From assembly GCF_048892425.1 (NCBI RefSeq), contig NZ_JBLZHU010000002.1:186001-250000 (forward strand): 64,000 bases of DNA. The letters are read 5' to 3'. Positions 35,111 to 44,547 of the stretch are shown here, in pieces. This DNA comes from Pacificispira sp002696645 (GTDB taxonomy: Bacteria; Pseudomonadota; Alphaproteobacteria; UBA8366; Aestuariispiraceae). Position 1 is the stretch's first letter. Every line of letters begins with the position of its first letter. The notes beneath the pieces are model-generated. The model did not search any database. It worked only from the letters and a program-made list of their open reading frames with translations, and was not told the origin of the DNA. Made by a program: the position numbers and the translations under genes.

Positions 35111-36129
35111 GCGATGTGCGCCCCGGGTCCCGCAATGCCCTGACAGATGTCGCCGGTTTAACCGTTGGGAATGCGCATGACGTGAAATGTCGGACCGGCA
35201 CAACTGTCATTCTGTGTGGTGAAAATCGTGCTGTGGCCGCCGTGGATGTGCGGGGCGGCGGGCCCGGCACGCGCGAGACTGATGCGCTGGCCCCGGGCAG
35301 GCTGGTCCAGTCGGTGGATGCGGTGGTCCTGTCGGGCGGGTCGGCCTTTGGTCTGGATGCGGCGGGATCGGTTCAGCTTTGGCTGGCGGCCCATGGGTTC
35401 GGGTATCAAACGGGCGGGCCAATTGTTCCCATCGTGCCTGCTGCAATTCTGTTTGATCTGGTCAATGGCGGTGACAAGGATTGGGGCATGGATGCGCCCT
35501 ATCGGGCCTTGGGACTGCAGGCGATAGAAGCGGCGGGGGTTGAGTTCGCCCAGGGCAAGGCGGGGGCCGGATATGGCGCGCGGGCAGGGGGTCTGGAAGG
35601 CGGGCTGGGCAGTGCCTCTGCAGTTGATCCTGTCACGGGGGCGACGGTTGGGGCCTTGGTGGCGGTGAATTGCTTTGGCGATGTCTGTGGCGACGATGGT
35701 CGCTTTTATGCCGCCCCGTTCGAGCTTGGTGAGGAATTTGGCGGGTGCGGCCCGTCGCAAAAGGTTCCATCAGGCCCGGTATTTCCAAAGCTGGGGGCCG
35801 ATGCAAAACCCTATGCGCGCAGCAATACGACTATCGCCGTGGTCGCGACAGATGCCGCGCTGTCGCATGAAGATACCCAACGCTTCGTAACAATGGCCCA
35901 GGCCGGTTTGGCACGGGCCGTGCGGCCTGTCTATACGCCGTTTGATGGGGACACGGTTTTTGCCCTGGCGACGGCACAGGGTCCGTCGGTTGATGCCATT
36001 GGTCTTGCGCGATTAGGGGCGATCGGTGCGGATGTCCTGGCGCGCGCCATCGCCCGTGGCGTTTATGAGGCCCGGTCTCTGGGCAATAGCTGGCCTGCCT
36101 GGCGTGATAAATTCAACAAGGGGCTATGA
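35107..36129 (+). CDS. P1 family peptidase (DmpA/NylC-like)
   Basis: A 340-residue protein of the self-processing N-terminal nucleophile type. It opens with GSRNALTDVAGLTVGNAHD, the P1 signature, and has SGGSAFGLDAA. The probable cleavage site is Asn-Thr in YARSNTTIAVVATDA near residue 242, which would expose threonine as nucleophile. DmpA removes N-terminal residues and NylC cleaves nylon oligomers. Coupling to the M81 gene suggests sequential cleavage of one substrate. Confidence 0.9.
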   Translation: MSDVRPGSRNALTDVAGLTVGNAHDVKCRTGTTVILCGENRAVAAVDVRGGGPGTRETDALAPGRLVQSVDAVVLSGGSAFGLDAAGSVQLWLAAHGFGYQTGGPIVPIVPAAILFDLVNGGDKDWGMDAPYRALGLQAIEAAGVEFAQGKAGAGYGARAGGLEGGLGSASAVDPVTGATVGALVAVNCFGDVCGDDGRFYAAPFELGEEFGGCGPSQKVPSGPVFPKLGADAKPYARSNTTIAVVATDAALSHEDTQRFVTMAQAGLARAVRPVYTPFDGDTVFALATAQGPSVDAIGLARLGAIGADVLARAIARGVYEARSLGNSWPAWRDKFNKGL

Positions 36130-36211
36130 CATAAGGCTATCAGTGGGTTACTGTAGACGCGGTGCGTTGGAATAGGGTTTAATCGCGCCGCGCAAAGGGC
36201 CGTTTGAAGGC

Positions 36212-36245
36212 CTGGATACTTGGAAACACTGGATACTTGGAAACA
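36212..36245 (+). repeat. 17-bp direct tandem repeat upstream of the binding-protein gene
   Basis: CTGGATACTTGGAAACA occurs twice in immediate succession, 21 bp before the ABC binding-protein start. It is exact. It may be a recent slip duplication or a doubled regulator site. Confidence 0.8.
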
Positions 36246-36266
36246 GCGGTGTGGGGATGGAAAGCA

Positions 36267-37796
36267 ATGACAAAGAACAACGGCATTAAATCTGTTTCGG
36301 GTATTGGTCGCGTCCTGTTTCGGACCATGGGGTTGCTGGTCGCCGGCGGCTTTATGGCAATGGCCCTGATCGGTCCGGCATCGGCAAAGACGGGTGTTGT
36401 CCTGGCGATCACGCTGGAACCGCCGCATCTGGACCCGACGGCGGGCGCGCCTGCTGCCATCGATGAAGTTGTCTATGCCAATCTGTTTGAGGGATTAACC
36501 CGCATTGATGCGCTGGGTCAGGTTAAGCCTGGATTGGCGGAACGCTGGGTCATTGAAGATGATGGGCTGACCTATCGTTTTATCCTGCGCAAGGGTGTGA
36601 CGTTTCACGATGGTGCATCCCTTGACTCGTCAGATGTGAAATTCTCCTTCGACCGGGCGGTTGCCGAAGGGTCAGAGAATGCGCAGAAGGGTCTTTTTTC
36701 CGCCATTGAGACAATAGAAACCCCCGATCCACAAACCGTCGTGATCAAATTGAAGCGGAAAGAAGGTCTGTTCCTGTGGAATCTGGGCTGGGGCGATGCA
36801 GTGATCGTCGATCCCGCCTCTGCTGAGACCAACAAGACCAATCCGGTTGGGACGGGTCCCTATAAATTGGACAACTGGACGCGCGGTGATTCAATCCGTC
36901 TGGTCCGCAGTTCAAATTATTGGGGGCAAAAGCCCGCGATGGACAGCGTCACCTTCAAAATTATCGCCGATCCTTCCGCGCAGGTGACGGCCCTGCTGGC
37001 GGGGGATGTCGATGCGGTCCCATATATCGGCGCGCCGGAATCGGTTGCACAGTTTGAGGCTGATCCGCGATTTGTGGTCACTCAGGGCACGACCGAGGGA
37101 GAGACCATTCTGGCGATGAATGAGCGCCGCCCGCTGTTACAGGATGTTCGGGTCCGCAAGGCGATCCAGCATGCAATTGATCGCCAAGCGCTTATTGATG
37201 GGGCCATGTTTGGCTTTGGCACGCCGATCGGGTCGCATTTCGCGCCGCATAATCCGGCTTATACCGATCTGACCGAAGCCACCCCGTATGATCCGGAAAA
37301 AGCGAAAGACCTGTTGGCCCAGGCTGGCGTTGCGCCTGGAACAAAGCTGGTGCTGAAATTGCCACCGCCAACCTATGCCCGGCGGGGTGGGGAAATTGTG
37401 GCGGCACAATTGAAGGCCGTAGGCTTTGACGTTGAACAGATTCCAGTCGATTGGGGCCAATGGGTGTCAGAGGTGTTCAAGGGCGATCATGATTTCGACC
37501 TGACCATCGTTTCACATACGGAACCCTTGGATATCGGCATTTATGCAAGGGATGATTACTATTTTGGCTATGACAATCCGGCTTTTAAAACATTGATGTC
37601 AAAGATTGATACCGTGTCAGACCCGGCGGGACGCAATACGCTGTATAAGGAAGCGCAGCGAATGCTGGCCGATGATGCGGCAAACGCGTTTCTGTTCCAA
37701 TTGGCCAAGGTCACAGTCCAGCGCAAGGATCTGAAAGGCCTGTGGCAGAATGCGCCGATCCAGGCCAATGATATGACCGGTGCCCGGTGGGAGTAG
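36267..37796 (+). CDS. ABC transporter substrate-binding protein, peptide/nickel type (SBP_bac_5)
   Basis: I choose the ATG at 36267 (GGATGG upstream), giving 509 residues. The signal peptide covers the first 38 residues (LLVAGGFMAMALIGPASA). The mature protein has LEPPHLDPTAGAPAAIDEVV, NLFEGLTRIDALGQVKPGLA and NPVGTGPYKLDNW, the DppA/OppA-like signature. It is the periplasmic receptor of the following permeases. The ligand is unknown; the upstream M81 and P1 hydrolases suggest a peptide or cyclic amide. The stop codon lies in a short 12-bp repeat. Confidence 0.92.
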   Translation: MTKNNGIKSVSGIGRVLFRTMGLLVAGGFMAMALIGPASAKTGVVLAITLEPPHLDPTAGAPAAIDEVVYANLFEGLTRIDALGQVKPGLAERWVIEDDGLTYRFILRKGVTFHDGASLDSSDVKFSFDRAVAEGSENAQKGLFSAIETIETPDPQTVVIKLKRKEGLFLWNLGWGDAVIVDPASAETNKTNPVGTGPYKLDNWTRGDSIRLVRSSNYWGQKPAMDSVTFKIIADPSAQVTALLAGDVDAVPYIGAPESVAQFEADPRFVVTQGTTEGETILAMNERRPLLQDVRVRKAIQHAIDRQALIDGAMFGFGTPIGSHFAPHNPAYTDLTEATPYDPEKAKDLLAQAGVAPGTKLVLKLPPPTYARRGGEIVAAQLKAVGFDVEQIPVDWGQWVSEVFKGDHDFDLTIVSHTEPLDIGIYARDDYYFGYDNPAFKTLMSKIDTVSDPAGRNTLYKEAQRMLADDAANAFLFQLAKVTVQRKDLKGLWQNAPIQANDMTGARWE

Positions 37797-37810
37797 GAGT
37801 GGGAGTAGGA
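37787..37810 (+). repeat. 12-bp tandem repeat over the SBP stop codon
   Basis: GTGGGAGTAGGA is repeated twice, with a third degenerate copy. The TAG stop codon is inside the first copy, so the duplication does not extend the protein. Confidence 0.7.
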
Positions 37811-37858
37811 GCGGGAAGAGGCCATATTCCATCCGGGTTGGGAGCCTGTAACTAGGCC

Positions 37859-38806
37859 ATGGCAGGGTTCATCTCCCATCGGTTGATGATGTTGGTGCTG
37901 ACCCTGTTCGTTGCCTCGCTGATGGTGTTCTGGGTTCTGGAGTTACTGCCGGGTGACGCTGCCCAATTGCTGTTGGGAACCGAAGTTCAGCCCGATACGC
38001 TGGCGGCGATCCGTGCCCAGCTTGGACTGGACCGCCCGGCCTTGCTGAGATATGGCGACTGGATTGGCGGATTGCTGACGGGCGATCTGGGCGACAGTCT
38101 GGTTTATGGAATCCCGATCTGGGACATGGTGCGGGATCGATTGGCGGTTTCCCTGCCCCTGGCGGTGATGGCCTTCACCATCGCGACCGCAATTGCCCTG
38201 CCCGTTGGAATGGTCGCTGCGATGCGTCGGGGCAGTTTGTCGGATCTGATCCTGATGGGCTTTGCGCAAATTGGGCTGGCTGTGCCGAATTTCTGGTTCG
38301 GTTTATTGTTGATCCTTGTCTTTGCGGTTCTGAACAACTGGTTCAATGCGGGGGGCTTTCCCGGATGGCAGGATGATCCTGTCGGATCGCTGAAGGCGCT
38401 GTTCCTGCCAGCCCTGGCTTTGGGTTTTTCTGAGGCGGCGATTTTGTCCCGCATGGTGCGTGCCGCGATGCTGGAGACGCTTGGGGAAGATTATGTCCGG
38501 ACGGCCCGTGCCAAGGGATTGAGCGTCTCGCGGGTCTTGTTCGGGCACACATTGGGCAATGCGATGATCCCGATTGCCACCCTGATGGGCCTGCAATTTG
38601 CCTTTCTGGTGGCGGGGTCGGTGATTGTCGAGAATGTGTTTTACCTGCCGGGCATCGGTCAATTGCTGTTGAAGGCGATTTTTGAGCGGGACCTTATTCT
38701 GGTGCGCGATCTGGTGTTGATGCTGTCTGGATTTGTGATCGTGCTCAGCTTTTTCGTTGATATCGCCTATGGCTTTATCGATCCGCGCTTGCGGAGGGTG
38801 CGGTGA
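37859..38806 (+). CDS. ABC transporter permease, DppB type
   Basis: A 315-residue permease with six membrane helices. LELLPGDAAQLLLGTEV near residue 30 and the EAA-loop region RTARAKGLSVSRVLFGHTLG near residue 218 define the family, as does ENVFYLPGIGQLLLKAI. It forms the membrane channel with the next gene. It overlaps the second permease gene by one base. Confidence 0.93.
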   Translation: MAGFISHRLMMLVLTLFVASLMVFWVLELLPGDAAQLLLGTEVQPDTLAAIRAQLGLDRPALLRYGDWIGGLLTGDLGDSLVYGIPIWDMVRDRLAVSLPLAVMAFTIATAIALPVGMVAAMRRGSLSDLILMGFAQIGLAVPNFWFGLLLILVFAVLNNWFNAGGFPGWQDDPVGSLKALFLPALALGFSEAAILSRMVRAAMLETLGEDYVRTARAKGLSVSRVLFGHTLGNAMIPIATLMGLQFAFLVAGSVIVENVFYLPGIGQLLLKAIFERDLILVRDLVLMLSGFVIVLSFFVDIAYGFIDPRLRRVR

Positions 38807-39660
38807 TGCGGTTGCTGATGCTGGGACGAAAAGCACAGGGAGCCCTGCCGCAATTGTGGGTTGGCGGGACCCTGACGGCGATCGTGCTGATCACCGCCCT
38901 GGTGGCTGGTTTCTGGACCCCATATCCGGCGGATCAGCAATCCATCATCGACCGCCTGCAAGGCCCCAGCATGGCCCACTGGCTGGGGACCGATCTGTAT
39001 GGCCGGGATATCCTGTCGCGCATTATGGGGGGGGCCCAGACGGCCTTGTGGGTCGGGCTGGCGGCAATTGGGGTTGGATTGGCGGGGGGGCTGCCCCTGG
39101 GTCTGGCTGCCGCGATGAACCGGAATGGTCTGATCGATACGGCGATTGCCCGGGGGTCTGATCTGATCTTCGCCTTTCCGGCGCTGCTGACGGCGGTATT
39201 GATCGCGGCCATTCATGGGCCCGGCATGATCAATGTGATTGTGGCGGTGGGGATCTTTAACATCGCCGTCTTTGCCCGTGTGGTGCGGGGGGCGGCGCTG
39301 TCCATCATGGCCAGACCCTTTCTTCAGGCCGCCATCGCCATTGGGCGTCCCTGGCCCAGCATCGCACTGGTGCATTTGCTGCCCAATATTGCGGGCGTCG
39401 TTGCGGTGCAGGCGACGGTTCAATTCGCCGCAGCCATTCTGGCGGAAGCCGCGCTCAGCTATCTGGGGCTGGGTATTAAGCCGCCCGATCCCAGCTGGGG
39501 CAAAATGCTGGCCGACGCCCAGACCCTGCTGTATCTCAGCCCGATGCAGGCGATCCTGCCGGGTCTTGCCATCGTCTGGACGGTGTTGGGGCTTAACCTT
39601 TTGGGCGACGGGCTGCGCGATGCGCTGGACCCGAAACTGCGATCCCTGCGCGCCGTTTGA
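38806..39660 (+). CDS. ABC transporter permease, DppC type
   Basis: A 284-residue permease (an in-frame GTG one codon earlier is an alternative start). HWLGTDLYGRDILSRIMGG is the DppC/OppC hallmark; EAALSYLGLGIKPPDPSWG is the conserved segment near residue 222. It follows DppB with a 1-bp overlap and GGAGG upstream. No ATP-binding subunit follows: the next gene, gpt, abuts it on the opposite strand. Confidence 0.93.
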   Translation: MRLLMLGRKAQGALPQLWVGGTLTAIVLITALVAGFWTPYPADQQSIIDRLQGPSMAHWLGTDLYGRDILSRIMGGAQTALWVGLAAIGVGLAGGLPLGLAAAMNRNGLIDTAIARGSDLIFAFPALLTAVLIAAIHGPGMINVIVAVGIFNIAVFARVVRGAALSIMARPFLQAAIAIGRPWPSIALVHLLPNIAGVVAVQATVQFAAAILAEAALSYLGLGIKPPDPSWGKMLADAQTLLYLSPMQAILPGLAIVWTVLGLNLLGDGLRDALDPKLRSLRAV

Positions 39661-40149
39661 TCAGCGCTTTTGCCCCCGTGTGCGGATTGGTTCGGCATAG
39701 GCCAGTTCCACATCCCAGGGAAATAGGATCCAGGTATCCTGGGATACTTCGGTAACGAAGGTATCGACCAGCGGGCGGCCCGCCGGTTTGGCATAGACGG
39801 TGGCGAAATGCGCCTTGGGCAGCATTTCCCGCACGATCTTGGCGGTGTTTCCGGTATCGACCAGGTCATCCACGATCAACCAGCCTTCGCCATCGCCCGC
39901 CTGTCCGGCATTCTTCAGGATGGAGGCTGCGCCCTGTTTTTTATGGTCGTAGGACGCGACACAGACCGTATCGATCAGCCGCACATCCAGTTCCCGCGCC
40001 ACAATGGCGGCAGGGACCAATCCGCCCCGCGTGATTGCGACAACGCCATCCAGGGGCTGCAATTCTGCCAATCGCCATGCCAGGGCACGGGCGTTACGGT
40101 GCAATTCTTCCCAGGAAACGGGATATTCTTTGTTGCGAGCCTCTGTCAT
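39661..40149 (-). CDS. gpt: xanthine phosphoribosyltransferase
   Basis: I choose the second ATG (40149), which has AGGA upstream; the first at 40170 has none. The product has 162 residues. The PRPP-binding motif is LIVDDLVDTGNT near residue 92, and WEELHRNARALAWRL and VAITRGGLVPAAI are typical. It salvages xanthine and guanine. The stop codon abuts that of the permease gene. One copy of the palindromic repeat lies in its upstream region. Confidence 0.92.
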   Translation of the reverse strand: MTEARNKEYPVSWEELHRNARALAWRLAELQPLDGVVAITRGGLVPAAIVARELDVRLIDTVCVASYDHKKQGAASILKNAGQAGDGEGWLIVDDLVDTGNTAKIVREMLPKAHFATVYAKPAGRPLVDTFVTEVSQDTWILFPWDVELAYAEPIRTRGQKR

Positions 40150-40181
40150 GGGAATCCTGTTAAGAGTCATAAAAGGATACG

Positions 40182-40204
40182 AGCATCATGCGCTCGCATG
40201 AGCT
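40182..40204. repeat. dispersed palindromic element, copy upstream of gpt
   Basis: A 23-bp imperfect palindrome with arms TCATGCG and CGCATGA around CT, framed by AGCA and GCT. It is the exact reverse complement of the copy at 57657-57679. It lies 32 bp before the gpt start. Confidence 0.8.
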
Positions 40205-40291
40205 CAAGCACGATAGTCAATGCCATAGCTGAAGCCTTGCAGTGGGGCAAGATAGTTTGATCCTAAAAGCAAAGCCCCCAGAAATGCAAAA

Positions 40292-40316
40292 CCCCCGGCC
40301 CTTTCGGGTCCGGGGG
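40292..40316 (-). terminator. intrinsic terminator downstream of degP
   Basis: A GC-rich hairpin (CCCCCGGCCC, loop TTTC, GGG then TCCGGGGG) lies 61 bp past the degP stop. On the minus strand the stem is followed by TTTTG. The other strand has CTTTGTT after the stem, so it may work in both directions. Confidence 0.75.
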
Positions 40317-40377
40317 CTTTGTTCCCAACCGGGCTTATGGCGAGCGCCGGACAGGAGAGACCTTGATGCGCAGCCTC

Positions 40378-41901
40378 TTATCGGGCGAAGCGCACCGCGA
40401 CAAAGATCTTACGATCCCCGCGCAACACTTTCAGCAGGACCGAAGACCGGCCTGAATCCAGGGCTGATTGAACTTCGGTTTCGACATCTTTCGGGGTCGA
40501 TACCGCGTTCTGATTCACTTCCAGAACCACATCCCCGACGCGCAGGTCTTTTTCTTCGGCATCTGATCCACTGGCGACGCCGGCGATGACAACACCACCT
40601 TCCGTGGATTGAATTCCGTATTCCTGGGCGATTTCATCGGTCAGACCGGCGATTTCCAGGCCCAGAGAGTCCAGCTTGCTGATCGTTCCAGCGCCTTTTT
40701 CGGGCATGCCATTATCGGACAGGGCAGCCAGATCAATCTTTTCGCGCTGGCCCAGAATCGGGGACAGGGTTATTGTCTTGCCGTCGCGCCAGACTTCGAC
40801 ATCGACTTCTTCGTCAACCGGTGCATTGGCGACCAGACGCAGCAATTCGCGGGTATCGTCCACTTTCTTGCCGCCAAACTTGACCACAACGTCACCGGCC
40901 TTGAAACCAGCCGCCAAAGCGGGGCCGCCATCATGAACGGTGGAGATCAAGGCGCCATGGGGTTCCTCCAAATTCAGGGAGTCGGCGATATCTTTCGTCA
41001 CTTCCTGAATGGAAACACCCAACCAGCCGCGTCGGGTCGATCCGTATTTCAGGATCTGATCGGCGACATTCATGGCCTGGTTGGATGGGATGGAAAACCC
41101 GATCCCGATAGACCCGCCGGTTTGTGAAAAGATCGCGGTGTTGATGCCGATCACCTGGCCATCCATGTTGAACAGCGGACCGCCGGAATTCCCGCGGTTG
41201 ATGGAGGCATCGGTCTGGATATAGTCGTCATAAGGGCCGCTTTGAATATTGCGACCACGGGCGGAAATGATGCCAGCCGTGACGGTCCCGCCCAGCCCCA
41301 GCGGGTTCCCGATGGCAACAACCCAATCGCCAACGCGCATTGTGTCAGAATCACCCCACGGCACTTCCGGCAGGGTTTTTCCATCCAGATCAATCTTCAA
41401 AACAGCGACATCGGTGGACGGGTCGGAACCAACGATCTCGGCGACATATTCATGGTCGTCCTGCAGGATGACTTTGACTGAATCTGCGCCTTCGATAACG
41501 TGATTGTTGGTGATCACGATGCCTTTGGTGCCATCGATCACGAAGCCAGAGCCCAGGCTTTGCGCCTTGCGTGGGCTTTGATTTTCACCGCCACGGCCAA
41601 AGCGTTCCATGAATTGTTCGGGGAAGGGGCCATCCCGCTTGACTTCCTGTTCCGAGGAAATGTTCACCACGGCGGGCAAAAGTTTTTCAGCCAGGTCCGC
41701 AAAACTTTCCGGGGCACCCCGGGCAAAGCTGGGATGGGCGGCGAGCAGCATTGCCAGGCCCAAAGTTGCCGCCAGCATCATATTCAGGAATCGCAGCCGA
41801 ATGGCAGTGTTTGGATCATGCGACAGGGGCTCGGCCACAGCCTGGCTCTGATCCGGGACTTGGCGGTCCCTCAGGGTATTTGGATTTCTTAGGTGGGTCA
41901 T
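40378..41901 (-). CDS. degP: DegP/HtrA-type periplasmic serine protease
   Basis: I choose the ATG at 41901 (GAGGA upstream), giving 507 residues. A membrane or signal segment near residues 37-60 ends in HPSFA. The trypsin-like triad is seen as His in TNNHVIEGA, Asp in STDVAVLKID, and Ser in NRGNSGGPLFN. Two PDZ domains follow (GALISTVHDGGPALAAGF, and GVVIAGVASGSDAEEKD). It removes misfolded envelope proteins. The N-terminal extension before the signal helix is unusually long and polar. Confidence 0.93.
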   Translation of the reverse strand: MTHLRNPNTLRDRQVPDQSQAVAEPLSHDPNTAIRLRFLNMMLAATLGLAMLLAAHPSFARGAPESFADLAEKLLPAVVNISSEQEVKRDGPFPEQFMERFGRGGENQSPRKAQSLGSGFVIDGTKGIVITNNHVIEGADSVKVILQDDHEYVAEIVGSDPSTDVAVLKIDLDGKTLPEVPWGDSDTMRVGDWVVAIGNPLGLGGTVTAGIISARGRNIQSGPYDDYIQTDASINRGNSGGPLFNMDGQVIGINTAIFSQTGGSIGIGFSIPSNQAMNVADQILKYGSTRRGWLGVSIQEVTKDIADSLNLEEPHGALISTVHDGGPALAAGFKAGDVVVKFGGKKVDDTRELLRLVANAPVDEEVDVEVWRDGKTITLSPILGQREKIDLAALSDNGMPEKGAGTISKLDSLGLEIAGLTDEIAQEYGIQSTEGGVVIAGVASGSDAEEKDLRVGDVVLEVNQNAVSTPKDVETEVQSALDSGRSSVLLKVLRGDRKIFVAVRFAR

Positions 41902-42086
41902 GTCGTCCTCACATATTTTGCGCCGGAAGCTGACGCGCGCTTTTGCGCTTAGACTATCATGCATGGCGGGTGGTGCACCCGGTTTCATGATCGTTGCGCA
42001 TGAATTTACTTCAATCCAAGTGGTATCCCCATGTCCTTGCGTCAACGCGAGTCAAGCACGCGCGCTCAGAATGCCACGGTATTGCC

Positions 42087-43304
42087 TCATTCCAGATCCG
42101 GTTTTCGCCACAAGAACGGGCGCAGAAGGATCAGGTAACACATAAAAGTGAAGAATCCTGCCCCAGCGATACCGAAAGCCATGGGCAAGGGCGTAACACC
42201 CCCCGCCAGGCTGAAACCCTGCCCGACGGCGATCCCCAACAAGGCGGCGATGCTGTATTGCATGGTGCCGAACAAGGCCGATGCTGTGCCCGCCATGCGG
42301 GGATAGGGACCAACCGCGCCCGCTTGAGCATGGGGCAGAATAATCCCCATACCAATCATATATAAAACCATGGGGATCAGCACGGTGGCGACGGTTTCGA
42401 TGCCGATCAGTATTGGCATTACCATGGCAAGGCCGAACACAATGTTCAGCACAGCGCCCCAGCCCACCGTTCGTACACCGCCGGGCAGGCGCGATGCGAT
42501 CTGTGCGCCCAGGATGTAACCCGCCACACCAGCGGCGAAACAGAACCCGAAACCCTGAACAGATACACCCAACACCTGGATGAAGACAAAGCTGGACCCG
42601 GAGATAAAGGCGAAGGCCCCGGCATAGCTGCCACTGGCAGTCAGGGCATATCCCATATAATTCGGGTCGCGCAGCAAGGTGCCCATATTGCGCATGATCT
42701 GGCGCGGCGACAGGGCGGTTGAATCCAGTGTGGCATTGGTTTCCTGCAAGACGAACAGGGCCCCGAACAGGGCAATCCCGCCAGCACAGGTCAGCACGAT
42801 AAAACAGGCCTGCCAGCCGAAAAGATTGGTCAGAAAGCCCCCCAGAACGGGCCCGATCATGGGGGCCAGTCCCATCGCGGCCGCGATTTTGGCCAGCACT
42901 TTGGCCGCCCCTTGTGCGCCATGCACATCGCGCACGATGGCGCGCGCAATGACCCCGCCGCTACAGCCGCCCAGTGCCTGAACAAAGCGTGCGGCGATCA
43001 ACCATTCGATGGTGGGGGCCAGAATACAGGCCAGCGAGGCCAGGGTGTAAAGCCCCATCCCGGCGGCAACGACGGTGCGTCTGCCAAATCGATCCGACAA
43101 GGGGCCATAGATCAATTGCGACACAGCAAAGGCCCCCAGATAGACCGACAGGGTCAACTGGACCGTCGCGGCAGAGGCCCCGAAATATCCCTGTAACCCC
43201 GGCAGGGCGGGCAGATACAGGTCAGTCGAAATTGGACCTGTCGCGACCATCAGCACCAGCAATGTGGTAATCACCACGCCGCGGGGATCGGGTCGTGTGA
43301 TCAT
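42087..43304 (-). CDS. Bcr/CflA-family multidrug efflux MFS transporter
   Basis: A 405-residue protein with twelve predicted helices. STDLYLPALPGLQGYF and GPLSDRFGRRTVV are the Bcr/CflA and MFS signatures. ARFVQALGGCSGGVIARAIV follows in the fourth/fifth-helix region. It exports drugs or sulfonamide-like compounds by proton antiport. Its start codon lies 2 bp after the stop of the paralogous gene upstream, so both are likely cotranscribed. Confidence 0.9.
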   Translation of the reverse strand: MITRPDPRGVVITTLLVLMVATGPISTDLYLPALPGLQGYFGASAATVQLTLSVYLGAFAVSQLIYGPLSDRFGRRTVVAAGMGLYTLASLACILAPTIEWLIAARFVQALGGCSGGVIARAIVRDVHGAQGAAKVLAKIAAAMGLAPMIGPVLGGFLTNLFGWQACFIVLTCAGGIALFGALFVLQETNATLDSTALSPRQIMRNMGTLLRDPNYMGYALTASGSYAGAFAFISGSSFVFIQVLGVSVQGFGFCFAAGVAGYILGAQIASRLPGGVRTVGWGAVLNIVFGLAMVMPILIGIETVATVLIPMVLYMIGMGIILPHAQAGAVGPYPRMAGTASALFGTMQYSIAALLGIAVGQGFSLAGGVTPLPMAFGIAGAGFFTFMCYLILLRPFLWRKPDLE

Positions 43305-43306
43305 CC

Positions 43307-44500
43307 TCAGGCCTCCCCGTCGGGGGGAATGGTGTTTGCCAGGATCAGATATTGGACCAGGGCCAGAACCGCGACCGACAGAATGACCACAGACAACAGC
43401 ACGGCAGTACCATCATACAGCGGCTGCACGATCAGGCTGGTCATCGCCGCACAGAAAAATTGAAAGAACCCCAAAACGGCGGATGCGCTGCCTGCCACCC
43501 TTGGAAATGGGCGCAGGGCTTCAGCCATGCTGCCTGGAATGACCATGCCAAATCCGATCGTGTACAGGCTCATCGGGGCAATCACATTCACCAGACTCAA
43601 CGTGCCCGATAGCAGCAGCAACAGGCTGGCACCGACCAGCAGGAAGCCGCAGCCAATGAAGACGACACGTCGAGATCCCAGGCGCGGCACCAATCGCCCC
43701 GACAGGAAACTGCCGCTGGCATAGCCTGCGACGGTAAACAGCATCATGGCCCCGAAAGCGTCTTCCCGCAGGCCCAATTCCCCAATGAACAGAAACGGCG
43801 CTTCGGTGAAATAGGCAAAGAAGCCGGCAAAGGCCAGGCCGGAGACCAGCACATTTCCCATGAAATAGGGGCTGGTCAGCAGATGCGCATAAATCTTAAT
43901 CAGTCGCACAGGTTTGATGGCATCGGGATTTTTGTGGATCAGGGATTCTGTCAGGCGGAAGGCGCACACGATCAACAGGATCAGGCTGAGGGCGGCCAGC
44001 AGATAGAAGCTGGCGCGCCATCCGATATGGGTCTGGATCTGGCCCCCCAGGATGGGCGCAATGGCAGGCACCACGGCCAGCGCCGTGCCCAGAACGGAAA
44101 AGGCGGCTGCGGCTGCTTTGCCTGAAAAGGCGTCGCGCACCACGGCGCGCCCGACCACCGGCCCGACACAGGCAACAAACCCCTGAAAGAAGCGCCCGAC
44201 CTGAAGCATTTCAATGCTGGTGGCAAAGGCGCAGGACAGGCTGATTACCATATATAGCGACAGTCCGACCAGCAGGACCGGTCGCCGCCCGAAACGATCT
44301 GACAGCGGACCAAAAAGCAATTGACCGAAGGAAAATCCCAGAAAGAACAGGGTAAGCGTGACCTGGGTGTCGCTGGGCAGGACCCCGAATTCCGCCCGGA
44401 TGGCGGGCAGGGAGGGCACATACAAGGCCATGGAGGCGACCCCCATCGCAACCAAAGAGGTCACCAGCACCAGAAACCCTGGTGCGATACGCGATGCCAT
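43307..44500 (-). CDS. Bcr/CflA-family multidrug efflux MFS transporter, second copy
   Basis: I choose the ATG at 44500 (AAGGAG upstream), giving 397 residues. ALYVPSLPAIRAEFG and FGPLSDRFGRRPVLLVG match the family, with GFVACVGPVVGRAVVRDAF later. It resembles its downstream neighbour throughout, so the pair is probably an old tandem duplication. The substrate is unknown. Confidence 0.9.
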   Translation of the reverse strand: MASRIAPGFLVLVTSLVAMGVASMALYVPSLPAIRAEFGVLPSDTQVTLTLFFLGFSFGQLLFGPLSDRFGRRPVLLVGLSLYMVISLSCAFATSIEMLQVGRFFQGFVACVGPVVGRAVVRDAFSGKAAAAAFSVLGTALAVVPAIAPILGGQIQTHIGWRASFYLLAALSLILLIVCAFRLTESLIHKNPDAIKPVRLIKIYAHLLTSPYFMGNVLVSGLAFAGFFAYFTEAPFLFIGELGLREDAFGAMMLFTVAGYASGSFLSGRLVPRLGSRRVVFIGCGFLLVGASLLLLLSGTLSLVNVIAPMSLYTIGFGMVIPGSMAEALRPFPRVAGSASAVLGFFQFFCAAMTSLIVQPLYDGTAVLLSVVILSVAVLALVQYLILANTIPPDGEA

Positions 44501-44547
44501 TTCAGGCTCCTTTTGGTTTGGGTCTCCCGGCAGGACAGATGTGCCGA

